From the NCBI GenBank assembly GCA_945870015.1, contig CAMBQS010000072.1, forward strand, positions 1 through 11,193: a DNA stretch of 11,193 bases. Direction: 5' to 3'. Both the position numbers and the translations under genes were made by a program. This DNA comes from Desulfocicer vacuolatum DSM 3385. GTDB lineage: Bacteria; Desulfobacterota; Desulfobacteria; Desulfobacterales; SURF-7. Below the pieces are notes generated by a model. It made no database searches, had not been told where the DNA came from, and was given only the letters and a program-made list of their open reading frames with translations. Shown piece after piece: positions 1 to 6,147 of this stretch (position 1 is its first letter; the number at the start of each line of letters is the position of its first letter).

Positions 1-886
1 GATCTGTGTCTTCGATCTCCTTGATCTCATCTTCTTCAACCTCTTCAAGATCGATATCATCCACCTCCTCGATGGCTGATGCATCCCCGTCGATCTCCTT
101 GATCTCATCCTCTTCAACCTCTTTAAGATCGATATCATCCACCTCCTCGATATCTGCATCCTCGTCTATCTCTTCCAGTTCTGTTTCTTCGATCTCTTCA
201 ATTTCATCTTCATCTATCTCTTCAAGTGCTTCTATTTGATCGAGAATCGAATTCTCAATTCCATCTTTGATCATTTCCCCTGTACCTTCACCTTCGGACA
301 ACGTAGATCCATTATTCATTTTCTGCGGAAAATCTGTTCCGGCGGTATCCCCTGAACCAGCTTTTTCCGCCATCCCTTTGATCAAATCCAGAATTTTTTG
401 GACCTGCTCTTTTGGATTTTCAGTACTGATTTTTTCAATTCCAGACATGAATTCACTGATGACACTCAGAACATCGGCAATCTTTTCGAGGGGCAGATTT
501 CCCTGGGATCTTGCCGAATCCGCAAAAGAGGATAGCAACCTTTCCTTTGCCGCGTCTGACATGATAAAGGTGTTCAAGGGGCCGATAATGATACCTTCCG
601 GATTTTTATTTTCATGGAAGAGATTCATTAAATCATTGTTAATCGTGGATTTTATGCTGTTTAAATTTTTCCGTTTTGATTTTATCAGTGCAGGGTTTTC
701 ATCCAGTTCCCATACCATACGGATCAGATGATCCGAGTTAATTTCGGAGACTGTCTCCAGTGCGTTCTCGATTTGATAAAAAGACCGGATCGCTTCAATC
801 AACCTTGTTTTCGGTTGCTTTGCATTCCGATACTGAAGATTTGAAAGTGCTGTTTCCAGACCATCTTTTGTGATTGTTGTACTCAA
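1..886 (-). CDS. Hypothetical protein with highly acidic tandem-repeat C-terminal region (C-terminus cut by window edge)
   Basis: On the minus strand an open frame runs from about 1027 to the window edge without a stop. 295 residues are inside the window if the TTG at 886 is used; this TTG has a purine-rich GAGG/AGGGA stretch just upstream. No ATG occurs in frame before 718, so the start is uncertain. Residues 1 to about 210 look like an ordinary soluble, mostly helical protein with mixed charge and no signal peptide or membrane segment. From about residue 217 to the edge, about 60% of residues are Asp or Glu, with Ile/Val/Leu spaced every three to five residues, and the 26-residue unit EEVDDIDLxEVEEDEIKEI recurs. 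I do not recognise the family. It is divergent from the ParA gene, so partnership with ParA is possible but only inferred from position. The acidic tail could be a flexible binding region for a basic partner. Confidence 0.75.
   Translation of the reverse strand, partial: MSTTITKDGLETALSNLQYRNAKQPKTRLIEAIRSFYQIENALETVSEINSDHLIRMVWELDENPALIKSKRKNLNSIKSTINNDLMNLFHENKNPEGIIIGPLNTFIMSDAAKERLLSSFADSARSQGNLPLEKIADVLSVISEFMSGIEKISTENPKEQVQKILDLIKGMAEKAGSGDTAGTDFPQKMNNGSTLSEGEGTGEMIKDGIENSILDQIEALEEIDEDEIEEIEETELEEIDEDADIEEVDDIDLKEVEEDEIKEIDGDASAIEEVDDIDLEEVEEDEIKEIEDTD
13..168 (-). repeat. 78-bp tandem repeat inside the acidic protein gene
   Basis: Positions 13-73 and 91-151 are 61-bp copies that differ at only two bases, giving a 78-bp period (26 codons). 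The linkers after each copy (74-90 and from 152) are also related but more diverged (GATGCATCCCCGT against TCTGCATCCTCGT). The period is a multiple of three and keeps the reading frame, and the differences are silent or conservative (Lys for Glu once). This suggests recent in-frame duplication of a short acidic motif. Confidence 0.85.
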
Positions 887-979
887 TTCCCTGCCTCGAA
901 TCTGCTCCGGGATAAAATAAGTTTTCTTTACAGGATTGGATTGATAGATTTTGCAGTTGGTGTTTATCGAATCAATTTC

Positions 980-1008
980 ATTGTATACCGGCTGGATCAG
1001 ATTTGCAA
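980..1008 (-). promoter_or_regulatory. Candidate sigma70-like promoter for the acidic protein gene
   Basis: On the minus strand TTGCAA (1008-1003) is followed after exactly 17 bp by TACAAT (985-980), matching 4/6 and 5/6 of the consensus. Predicted initiation near 973 gives an untranslated leader of roughly 85 bases to the TTG at 886. It lies in the 175-bp gap between the two divergent starts. This would also explain why the open frame upstream of 886 lacks a start codon: much of it would be leader. The call is from consensus only. Confidence 0.4.
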
Positions 1009-1061
1009 CTTTTGAAAAACAACCTGTTCAACGCCAAAAATTTATGATAAATATTTCCATT

Positions 1062-1826
1062 ATGAGCAAAACAATCAGCATCATCAGTCAAAAAGAAGGT
1101 ACCGGCAAAACAACGATTGCGGTCAACATCGCAACTTCCCTGGCGCTTTTTGAAAAAAAAACACTATTAATTGACTGTGACCCTCAAAGCCATCTTTCCC
1201 AATATGGCAGTATCTATTCCAGAGAAAGTTCTGAAACGCTGTTTTACGGATTCATGGGCAGGGCCTCTGCAAGGGAGTTGGCTGTCAAGACACCAATCGA
1301 ATATTTAACCCTTATTCCTTCAAAACCGAACCTCTTTCTGACAGAGCACAGGCTGGCAGTCAAACCCGGTAAGGAGCTTATTTTAAAAAAACTCATACAG
1401 GAAATCAAAGATGATTTTCAATATATCATCATTGATTCTCCGTCCTCACTGGGTTTTTTTACAATCTGTTCAATGGCGGCTTCGGACTGGGCAATATTGC
1501 CGGTCCGGTGTAATGATTCGACTCTGGATGAAATTTCAGATCTCAATGAGGTTGTCAGAATCGTTCAGGAACAATTGAATCCGGATTTGAAAATCGCCGG
1601 AACACTTTTTAATCAATGCTCCGGAAGAGATCAGTTGAATCAATTATTTTCAAAAAATGAACTGAAATCGATTCCGTATAAATCGTTCATGACCACCATC
1701 CCGGCGGATGATATGATCCGAAAATCAAGTATGTTAGGTAAACCTGTTGCCTTGCACAATATCACGGCAAAGGCTGCCCAGGCCTATTTTGATTTTTCAG
1801 TAGAATTAATGAAAGAAATCGCCTGA
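1062..1826 (+). CDS. ParA/Soj/MinD-type P-loop ATPase (orphan, no ParB nearby)
   Basis: This is a 254-residue protein, the usual length of small chromosomal ParA proteins without an N-terminal DNA-binding domain. The deviant Walker A is at residues 11-18 (KEGTGKTT) with the signature lysine K11 and the P-loop lysine K16; Glu replaces the more usual Gly at position 12. The A' motif LLIDCDPQ is at 35-42 with D40, and Walker B YIIIDSPSS at 121-129 with D125. ParA family ATPases dimerise on ATP, bind DNA non-specifically and position DNA, chemoreceptor arrays or other cargo. The family is certain; the cargo is unknown. The start at 1062 gives the canonical MSKTISIISQ beginning, and an in-frame ATG at 1044 is the alternative. 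Neither has a clear Shine-Dalgarno sequence. The frame stays open upstream to about 951, but that part is not family-like. It has no ParB next to it, is divergent from the acidic protein, and is followed by two uncharacterised genes. Confidence 0.93.
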   Translation: MSKTISIISQKEGTGKTTIAVNIATSLALFEKKTLLIDCDPQSHLSQYGSIYSRESSETLFYGFMGRASARELAVKTPIEYLTLIPSKPNLFLTEHRLAVKPGKELILKKLIQEIKDDFQYIIIDSPSSLGFFTICSMAASDWAILPVRCNDSTLDEISDLNEVVRIVQEQLNPDLKIAGTLFNQCSGRDQLNQLFSKNELKSIPYKSFMTTIPADDMIRKSSMLGKPVALHNITAKAAQAYFDFSVELMKEIA

Positions 1827-1834
1827 TTTTACAC

Positions 1835-1873
1835 CCATCTTTTTACAGATCACAGATGGTCTAAATTTTTTTT
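1835..1873 (+). terminator. Possible weak terminator after the ParA gene
   Basis: CCATCT (1835-1840) can pair with AGATGG (1854-1859) across a 13-base loop, and a run of eight T lies at 1866-1873, seven bases after the stem. The long loop, six-bp stem and gap before the T run make it a weak example. It is placed where a terminator is expected, 8 bp after the stop. Confidence 0.3.
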
Positions 1874-1890
1874 ATATAAATCGCAAACGG

Positions 1891-1919
1891 TTATTGCCAG
1901 AAACCCTGGATTGCGATAA
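1891..1919. other. Imperfect hairpin/dyad in the gap between ParA and the next gene
   Basis: TTATTGC (1891-1897) pairs with GCGATAA (1913-1919) with one G-T pair, and CAG (1898-1900) pairs with CTG (1906-1908) around a five-base loop, leaving a four-base bulge. An overlapping longer dyad also exists (ATCGCAA 1880-1886 with TTGCGAT 1911-1917). No T run follows, so it is not a typical terminator. It could be a protein-binding site or chance structure in AT-rich DNA. Confidence 0.22.
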
Positions 1920-1932
1920 AATAAAAAATAGT

Positions 1933-1961
1933 TTGACACTCGCAATATACTTTTTCATCAA
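1933..1961 (+). promoter_or_regulatory. Possible promoter for the 152-residue gene (perfect -35, poor -10)
   Basis: A perfect TTGACA lies at 1933-1938, but the hexamer 17 bp downstream (CATCAA, 1956-1961) matches the -10 consensus at only three positions. A better -10-like TATACT at 1946-1951 is too close to pair with it. The site lies 48 bp upstream of the GTG at 2009, a sensible distance. The rest of the 182-bp gap is AT-rich and holds nothing else recognisable. Confidence 0.25.
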
Positions 1962-2008
1962 TCTTAAAAAGATCATTCCGGTTATCATACGAGACAAAAG
2001 GGGGCCTG

Positions 2009-2467
2009 GTGAAAGTTACAGATTCAGATATTATACAGACAGGAGAAAAAGAATTGATAGATGCGATCACCGGGGATCTGGACTGGGAAGCCATAGAAAA
2101 AATTTTTAAAAATAAATATCATCTTGGATTTCAAGAAGATATTGAATATAAAAATGGCGACATCGTCGTTCATAACAACCAGATTGCTTACAAGCTGAAT
2201 TTTGATGTCCGGATTTCCCTTTCCGTTCTTTTTGACCGCAAGGGCGAGTGCCTGACGGTTTCTGCACTGACCGACGAACAGGAACAAAATCAGAAAGATT
2301 CAATCTCTGCCGGAAAAATTCAGCAATCCGGAGCGGATGACCACCCGGATATGAATGATGATCCTGCTGAAAATACACTGATTGAATCTGAAGTTGAAGT
2401 GAATGAAAACGTTTCTCAGATGGCGTCGAAAATTGCGGATATGATATCTGAAATCAATCAAGAGTAA
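2009..2467 (+). CDS. Conserved-looking hypothetical protein, 152 residues
   Basis: This begins at a GTG (2009) with a strong GGGGG purine run at 2000-2004 just upstream; no ATG is available in frame. I do not recognise a named family. Residues about 1-40 are acidic and helical (TGEKELIDAITGDLDWEAIE). Residues about 48-90 form a beta-rich core (DIVVHNNQIAYKLNFDVRIS followed by LSVLFDRKGECLTV), which looks like a compact folded domain. Residues about 92-135 are a hydrophilic, low-complexity acidic linker. The last 20 residues form a predicted amphipathic helix (NVSQMASKIADMISEINQE). There is no signal peptide or membrane segment, so it should be cytoplasmic. It lies between the ParA gene and the zinc-ribbon gene on the same strand, with gaps of 182 and 194 bp. 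A helper role for either neighbour is possible but is inference from position only. Confidence 0.8.
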   Translation: MKVTDSDIIQTGEKELIDAITGDLDWEAIEKIFKNKYHLGFQEDIEYKNGDIVVHNNQIAYKLNFDVRISLSVLFDRKGECLTVSALTDEQEQNQKDSISAGKIQQSGADDHPDMNDDPAENTLIESEVEVNENVSQMASKIADMISEINQE

Positions 2468-2499
2468 CGTGTGCCACCGCATTCTTATGCATGTCAGCC

Positions 2500-2529
2500 T
2501 TGGCGATTTTGTATTCAATATGCTATAAA
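2500..2529 (+). promoter_or_regulatory. Candidate sigma70-like promoter for the zinc-ribbon protein gene
   Basis: TTGGCG (2500-2505) and TATAAA (2524-2529) are separated by 18 bp, matching 4/6 and 5/6 of the consensus. Initiation near 2536 would leave a leader of about 125 bases to the ATG at 2662. The remainder of the 194-bp gap shows nothing further. Consensus-based call only. Confidence 0.33.
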
Positions 2530-2661
2530 TACATACTGTAATCATTCTGATCCATTACCGTGCTTCTCATCACTCATACCTAATTTCTGCCCGGACAAAA
2601 AATATGGATCTGTCTCTTTTTATTCAACATCATGATTTTTCAAATATGCAGGTGAACTCAC

Positions 2662-4038
2662 ATGAATGAAATTTCAGCAGAAAAAAATCTGGATTTATCT
2701 AAAATTAAAGCCGTATTCGATGAAATTCTTGTAAAACACATCCAAAGACTTCTCGAAATTGGTACCCTCACGACGTCTCTCTCTTTTAACCTTTCGACAA
2801 TTGCCTGCCTCCTGCTGCTTGTTGAAAGGGAAAATGAGATTAAAAATTTTTCACAATCTCCGCCCGATCGGTACACAAGAGAATCTTTCCTGGATGATCT
2901 TTCCAATATCGGTCTGGATATTGATGATACCCTGATGGTCTCCTTTCAGGGACTGGCCCAGCATGGTTATGTAGACATTGACCAGAACAACCGGTACAAT
3001 GCCCAGATTTCCGCTTTTGCATTGGTGAGTTTTCTGGATAATCTGTTTCCGGGTATGAAAGGAATGAATCTTGTCGGATATATTCTTCAGATGATATCTG
3101 AAGTCTCCAGTAACCGGAAAGACATGAATGATGCAATCCAACAGTTTGACCAGACGCTTCAGTCAAAAGGAATACCTCTTTCACAACAACAAGTCAAAAT
3201 AGCTGTTCAACCTCGCAGCAACCTGGATCCAAAAGTCGCAAAACAGGTATCCGATGATTTAAAAAAAACATATGTTCAAAAACTTGATAGATTACGGCAC
3301 AAAATATCTCAGGGTGGCTCATCTCAGAATGAGGTCAAAACCATGTGGTCTGACAGAGGCGTGTCTGTAAAAGAAATTTTTCCCAAAGGCCCCAGCGAAG
3401 AGGAAATGTTGGCTGGAAAAGCAGCGGAAACGGCACAAAAAGAAGCAGCATCCAAAGCGATTCTTGAGGCGGAAAAAATAGCGGCTCTTGAAGAAGCCAA
3501 AAGAGCGGCCCGTGAGGCGGAATTAAAAGCAAGTGAGATCGCGGCACAGGCAGCAGAAATCAAGGCCCGTGAGGCGGAATTACGGGCAAAAGAGGCAGAA
3601 ATTGCAGCGCGGGAAGCAGAGGCAAGATTAGTAAAAAATAATGAAATGAAAAAGGAGATGCCCAGCCGGAATGAAACGGCTGACAAGACAGAGATTGAAA
3701 AAAAGATTGCTGCTTTTCAGGATACCATCGCAATCTCCTGTCCGGTATGCAACACAGGAAAAGTTTTATCCAATACCACGGAAAAGGGGCAGGAATACTA
3801 TTCCTGCTCAAATACCCATTGCGGATTTATCAGTTGGGGAAAACCCTACCCATTTGAGTGCCCATTGTGCAAAAATCAATTCCTGATTGAGATCAATGCC
3901 GAAGGGGGGCAACCCGGCTTGAAATGTCCCAGGGCAACCTGTTCATACAGGCAGAACCACCTTGGATCGCCGAAAACAGACACGAACTCATCTTCCCCTA
4001 AAAAAAAGAAACTGGTCCGGGTGAGAAGAAAAAGTTAA
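2662..4038 (+). CDS. Long-helix protein with two C-terminal four-cysteine zinc ribbons
   Basis: A 458-residue protein beginning at ATG 2662 with AGGTGA six bases upstream. Residues 1 to about 240 are a helical, soluble domain that I do not recognise. Residues 245-323 are an almost uninterrupted Ala/Glu/Lys/Arg stretch with repeats such as AREAELKA, AREAELRA and AREAEARL, expected to form a coiled coil or single stable helix. Residues 360-387 form one zinc ribbon (C360, C363, C382, C387) whose pattern (CPVC...CSNTHCGF) resembles the C4 zinc fingers at the C-termini of bacterial type IA topoisomerases. Residues 400-427 form a second (C400, C403, C422, C427). The tail is basic and Ser-rich. Such ribbons often bind single-stranded nucleic acid in topoisomerases; for this protein that is inference. 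There is no topoisomerase catalytic domain, so it is not a fragment of that enzyme. It follows the ParA and 152-residue genes on the same strand and converges with the thioesterase gene. Confidence 0.85.
   Translation: MNEISAEKNLDLSKIKAVFDEILVKHIQRLLEIGTLTTSLSFNLSTIACLLLLVERENEIKNFSQSPPDRYTRESFLDDLSNIGLDIDDTLMVSFQGLAQHGYVDIDQNNRYNAQISAFALVSFLDNLFPGMKGMNLVGYILQMISEVSSNRKDMNDAIQQFDQTLQSKGIPLSQQQVKIAVQPRSNLDPKVAKQVSDDLKKTYVQKLDRLRHKISQGGSSQNEVKTMWSDRGVSVKEIFPKGPSEEEMLAGKAAETAQKEAASKAILEAEKIAALEEAKRAAREAELKASEIAAQAAEIKAREAELRAKEAEIAAREAEARLVKNNEMKKEMPSRNETADKTEIEKKIAAFQDTIAISCPVCNTGKVLSNTTEKGQEYYSCSNTHCGFISWGKPYPFECPLCKNQFLIEINAEGGQPGLKCPRATCSYRQNHLGSPKTDTNSSSPKKKKLVRVRRKS
3507..3582 (+). repeat. 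57-bp-period direct repeat coding for the Ala/Glu-rich helix
   Basis: A 19-base sequence, GGCCCGTGAGGCGGAATTA, occurs exactly at 3507-3525 and again at 3564-3582, a 57-bp (19-codon) period. Flanking codons carry weaker copies (GCGCGGGAAGCAGAG further on). It encodes the AREAEL motif of the long helix. The nucleotide identity suggests fairly recent internal duplication rather than amino-acid bias alone. Confidence 0.7.
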
Positions 4039-4057
4039 AAAATACTATTATTTTAAC
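4034..4057. terminator. Possible bidirectional terminator shared by two convergent genes
   Basis: GTTAAAA (4034-4040) and TTTTAAC (4051-4057) form a seven-bp inverted repeat around a ten-base loop, and it covers both facing stop codons (4036-4038 and 4048-4050). The arms are almost all A/T with A runs on one side and T runs on the other, as expected for a weak terminator acting in both directions. Low GC in the stem is the main doubt. Confidence 0.35.
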
Positions 4058-4431
4058 ACATGCTTTTCCAGCACAAAGCAGGTAAACATCCCCTGGAATA
4101 CTATATCCTTGCCATTTGTGATGGTAACGTTCACATTCTGTTTTTTACCTTCACTGTTTTCAACAACCGCTTCCGCCAGTATGGTTTTATTGTTTTTTAC
4201 CGGTTTGATAAATTTTACCTGTGCCGCCCCCAGAACAACATTCGGATGATTCACGGCGATCATTGCAGCATAGTCAGCCAGTCCAAATAAAAATCCACCA
4301 TGAATCAGACCGGTTTCATCCACGATCATCTTATCGGTTGTCTTCAGTTCCACCTTGCTGTATCCTTTTTCAACAACGAGCGGCGTCCCGCAGAATTCCT
4401 GACTGATAAGTTTATGTGTCTGAATTTCCAT
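4048..4431 (-). CDS. PaaI-like hotdog-fold thioesterase
   Basis: A 127-residue protein of the usual length for single-domain hotdog thioesterases. The central part shows the family pattern: residues 43-58 (IHGGFLFGLADYAAMI) with H44-G45-G46 at the start of the hot-dog helix and the acidic residue D53, the usual catalytic position in PaaI/YbgC-type enzymes. It is followed by beta strands (VVLGAAQVKFIKPVKNNKTI, then LAEAVVE) typical of the fold. These enzymes hydrolyse acyl-CoA or acyl-carrier thioesters; the substrate cannot be told from sequence. There is no signal peptide, so it should be cytoplasmic. The start ATG at 4431 is preceded by a weak AGGAATAGGGA stretch. It points away from the potassium-uptake genes and towards the zinc-ribbon gene, with which it probably shares only a terminator. 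Confidence 0.85.
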   Translation of the reverse strand: MEIQTHKLISQEFCGTPLVVEKGYSKVELKTTDKMIVDETGLIHGGFLFGLADYAAMIAVNHPNVVLGAAQVKFIKPVKNNKTILAEAVVENSEGKKQNVNVTITNGKDIVFQGMFTCFVLEKHVLK

Positions 4432-4730
4432 AAAATTTAATCCCTATTCCTTTCTGCCTCCGGTTCCTGCCATTGCTTTTCCGCCTGATGCCATGCGGAT
4501 CAGAGTATCAGGGAATGACCTGTTTTCCATCCCTTTTACAGGCAACAGTCATTTCTTGGTTCAATCATGATAATTTTAAACGCTGGTGTCAAACATAAAA
4601 AAATTGTAAAACAATAAAAAAATAGAATTGGAGAACACATTTTTTCAAATACCAAATCTGGAATTTGTGATATGAAAGTCCAAATTGGAACAAGGCACTC
4701 AACGATTATTGAATCTGAAGCAAGCTTTTT
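4432..4730. other. Non-coding gap with two CCA-N3/4-TGG dyads before the potassium uptake operon
   Basis: This 299-bp AT-rich stretch holds the start regions of two divergent transcription units. I see no convincing gene or clear sigma70 promoter pair in it. It contains two small dyads, CCAAATCTGG at 4652-4661 (within CAAAT/ATTTG at 4653-4667) and TCCAAATTGGA at 4679-4689, about 28 bp (near three helical turns) apart and 40-80 bp upstream of the pore gene. They may be a regulator site but could be chance. Confidence 0.35.
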
Positions 4731-6131
4731 ATGAAGACTGTAAAATCCAGAGACCAGGCCATGACATTTCGCAAGCAAGTTCTCAAACTGCATCCGGCAA
4801 AGCTTGTGTTGATCAGTTTTTTATTCGCCATCGTTGTGGGTACAGTCATTCTTAAAATTCCGTTTTCTACAAAGACTGGCTGGATTTCCTGGATAGATGC
4901 TGCATTTACAGTCACTTCTGCTATATGCGTTACCGGGTTAAGTGTTGTAGACATCGGAACCTGTTTTACCATCCCAGGTCAACTTGTGATTCTGGCCTTT
5001 ATTCAGATCGGTGGATTGGGTGTCATGACCATATCTGTTATCATGTTCCACTGGATCGGCAAATCCGTTTCTTTTCGACAACGAATGGTAATGCAGGATC
5101 TGTATGCCCATACACCTCGCAAAGATATTTTTAAACTGGTCAAAACCATTTTCCTGGTGACATTCGCGGTGGAAGCTCTTGGGGCTATTTTTTTATTCAT
5201 ACATTTTCACCATGAGTTCTCATTCATGAAAGCGGTCTATATAGCAGTCTTTCACTCTGTTTCCGCTTTCTGTAATGCTGGATTCACTCTGTTTCCCGAT
5301 AATATGATGCGGTACAGCAACGATATTCTCCTGAATGTGACTGTTTGCGGATTGATCGTTATCGGGGGAATCGGTTTTTCCGTGCTGTATGACCTCCAAT
5401 GCCGGCTCCAGTTTCGTAAACAAAAACGGTGCAGACTTTCCATTCAGACCAAAACAGTACTGGTGACAACATTGATTCTTATTGTTTCAGGAGCTCTGAT
5501 ATTTGCTTTCCTGGAGCGACATGCACCGAGTACAGAGCAATCGCTTTCTTATCGTATCCTGACATCGGTATTCCAGTCCATCACCTGCCGGACAGCCGGT
5601 TTTAATACAGTTGATATTGGATCCCTGAAAGAAGCCACCCTTGCCATAATGATATTTTTAATGTTTATCGGTGCATCGCCCGGTTCATGCGGTGGTGGTA
5701 TAAAAACCACAACACTGGCACTGATAACTGTTTTTTTCATGAGTCGATTACGCGGGAAACGGCGCGTCAATCTGTTTAAAAAAAGTGTGACCGCAGAAAC
5801 CGTAGCCAGAAGCATATCTTTGCTTCTCGTTTCTATTGGAATCGTCGGGCTGGTTTTGTTTTTTCTTCTTGCAGGTGATCCGGCAAGCGGTCTGGAAGTT
5901 GCCGGTCGGAAAGCATCTTTTCTGTCTTATTTATTTGAAACAGTATCAGCTTTTGGAACAGTGGGTTTGTCCATGGGTGTGACACCGGAACTGAGTACGT
6001 GGGGAAAATGCTGGATAATGATTACGATGATTGTTGGCCGGGTTGGGGTACTCACTTTTTCATATATCCTTGTTGGATCGGCTGCCACAAGCGGAATCGA
6101 GTACTCGGAAGAAAACATCATGATCGGATAA
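4731..6131 (+). CDS. ktrB: Potassium uptake pore subunit, TrkH/KtrB family
   Basis: A 466-residue integral membrane protein with the four-fold membrane-pore-membrane layout of the superfamily of K+ transporters. Each pore loop carries the filter glycine: G69 (CVTGLSVVD), G184 (FCNAGFTLF), G290 (CRTAGFNTVDI) and G412 (FGTVGLSMG). The loop IGASPGSCGGGIKTTT (313-328) is the conserved intramembrane gate region in the third repeat, and GRVGVLTF (436-443) carries the conserved arginine of the last helix. The length fits KtrB and short TrkH proteins. It imports K+ in the inner membrane, gated by the RCK subunit encoded 16 bp downstream. The start at 4731 has no good Shine-Dalgarno; ATG 4761 would give the shorter form beginning MTFRKQ, which also fits the family. 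KtrB against TrkH naming is not settled by sequence alone. Confidence 0.93.
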   Translation: MKTVKSRDQAMTFRKQVLKLHPAKLVLISFLFAIVVGTVILKIPFSTKTGWISWIDAAFTVTSAICVTGLSVVDIGTCFTIPGQLVILAFIQIGGLGVMTISVIMFHWIGKSVSFRQRMVMQDLYAHTPRKDIFKLVKTIFLVTFAVEALGAIFLFIHFHHEFSFMKAVYIAVFHSVSAFCNAGFTLFPDNMMRYSNDILLNVTVCGLIVIGGIGFSVLYDLQCRLQFRKQKRCRLSIQTKTVLVTTLILIVSGALIFAFLERHAPSTEQSLSYRILTSVFQSITCRTAGFNTVDIGSLKEATLAIMIFLMFIGASPGSCGGGIKTTTLALITVFFMSRLRGKRRVNLFKKSVTAETVARSISLLLVSIGIVGLVLFFLLAGDPASGLEVAGRKASFLSYLFETVSAFGTVGLSMGVTPELSTWGKCWIMITMIVGRVGVLTFSYILVGSAATSGIEYSEENIMIG

Positions 6132-6147
6132 ACGGGGGAGAGTATAT

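Noticed and set aside
13..168. 78-bp repeat as a CRISPR-like array
   Set aside because: The units are directly adjacent, in frame and protein coding, with no unique spacers.
6..239. Plus-strand frame coding a Ser/Ile-rich 77-residue protein
   Set aside because: It is the complement of the acidic repeat on the minus strand (Glu/Asp codons read backwards give Ser/Ile), and the minus frame is open far longer.
267..731. Plus-strand frame of 154 residues
   Set aside because: It lies wholly inside the minus-strand acidic protein gene and has no family-like sequence or ribosome-binding site.
951..1061. N-terminal extension of the ParA protein
   Set aside because: The ParA family begins a few residues before the first strand (KTISII); the added 37 residues do not resemble a domain and overlap the divergent promoter region.
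1062..2467. ParA plus the 152-residue gene as a ParA-ParB pair
   Set aside because: The 152-residue protein has no ParB-like N-terminal domain or helix-turn-helix that I can see, and the gap is 182 bp.
3324..3686. Minus-strand Ala/Ser-rich frame of 120 residues
   Set aside because: It is the shadow of the Ala/Glu-rich helix in the zinc-ribbon gene; the composition comes from the repeat.
3739..3942. Zinc ribbons as a remnant of a topoisomerase I gene
   Set aside because: The upstream part of the same intact frame has no topoisomerase catalytic motifs and reads as its own protein.
4536..4793. Minus-strand frame of 85 residues across the gap before the pore gene
   Set aside because: It overlaps the start of the pore gene, has no family-like sequence and no convincing ribosome-binding site.
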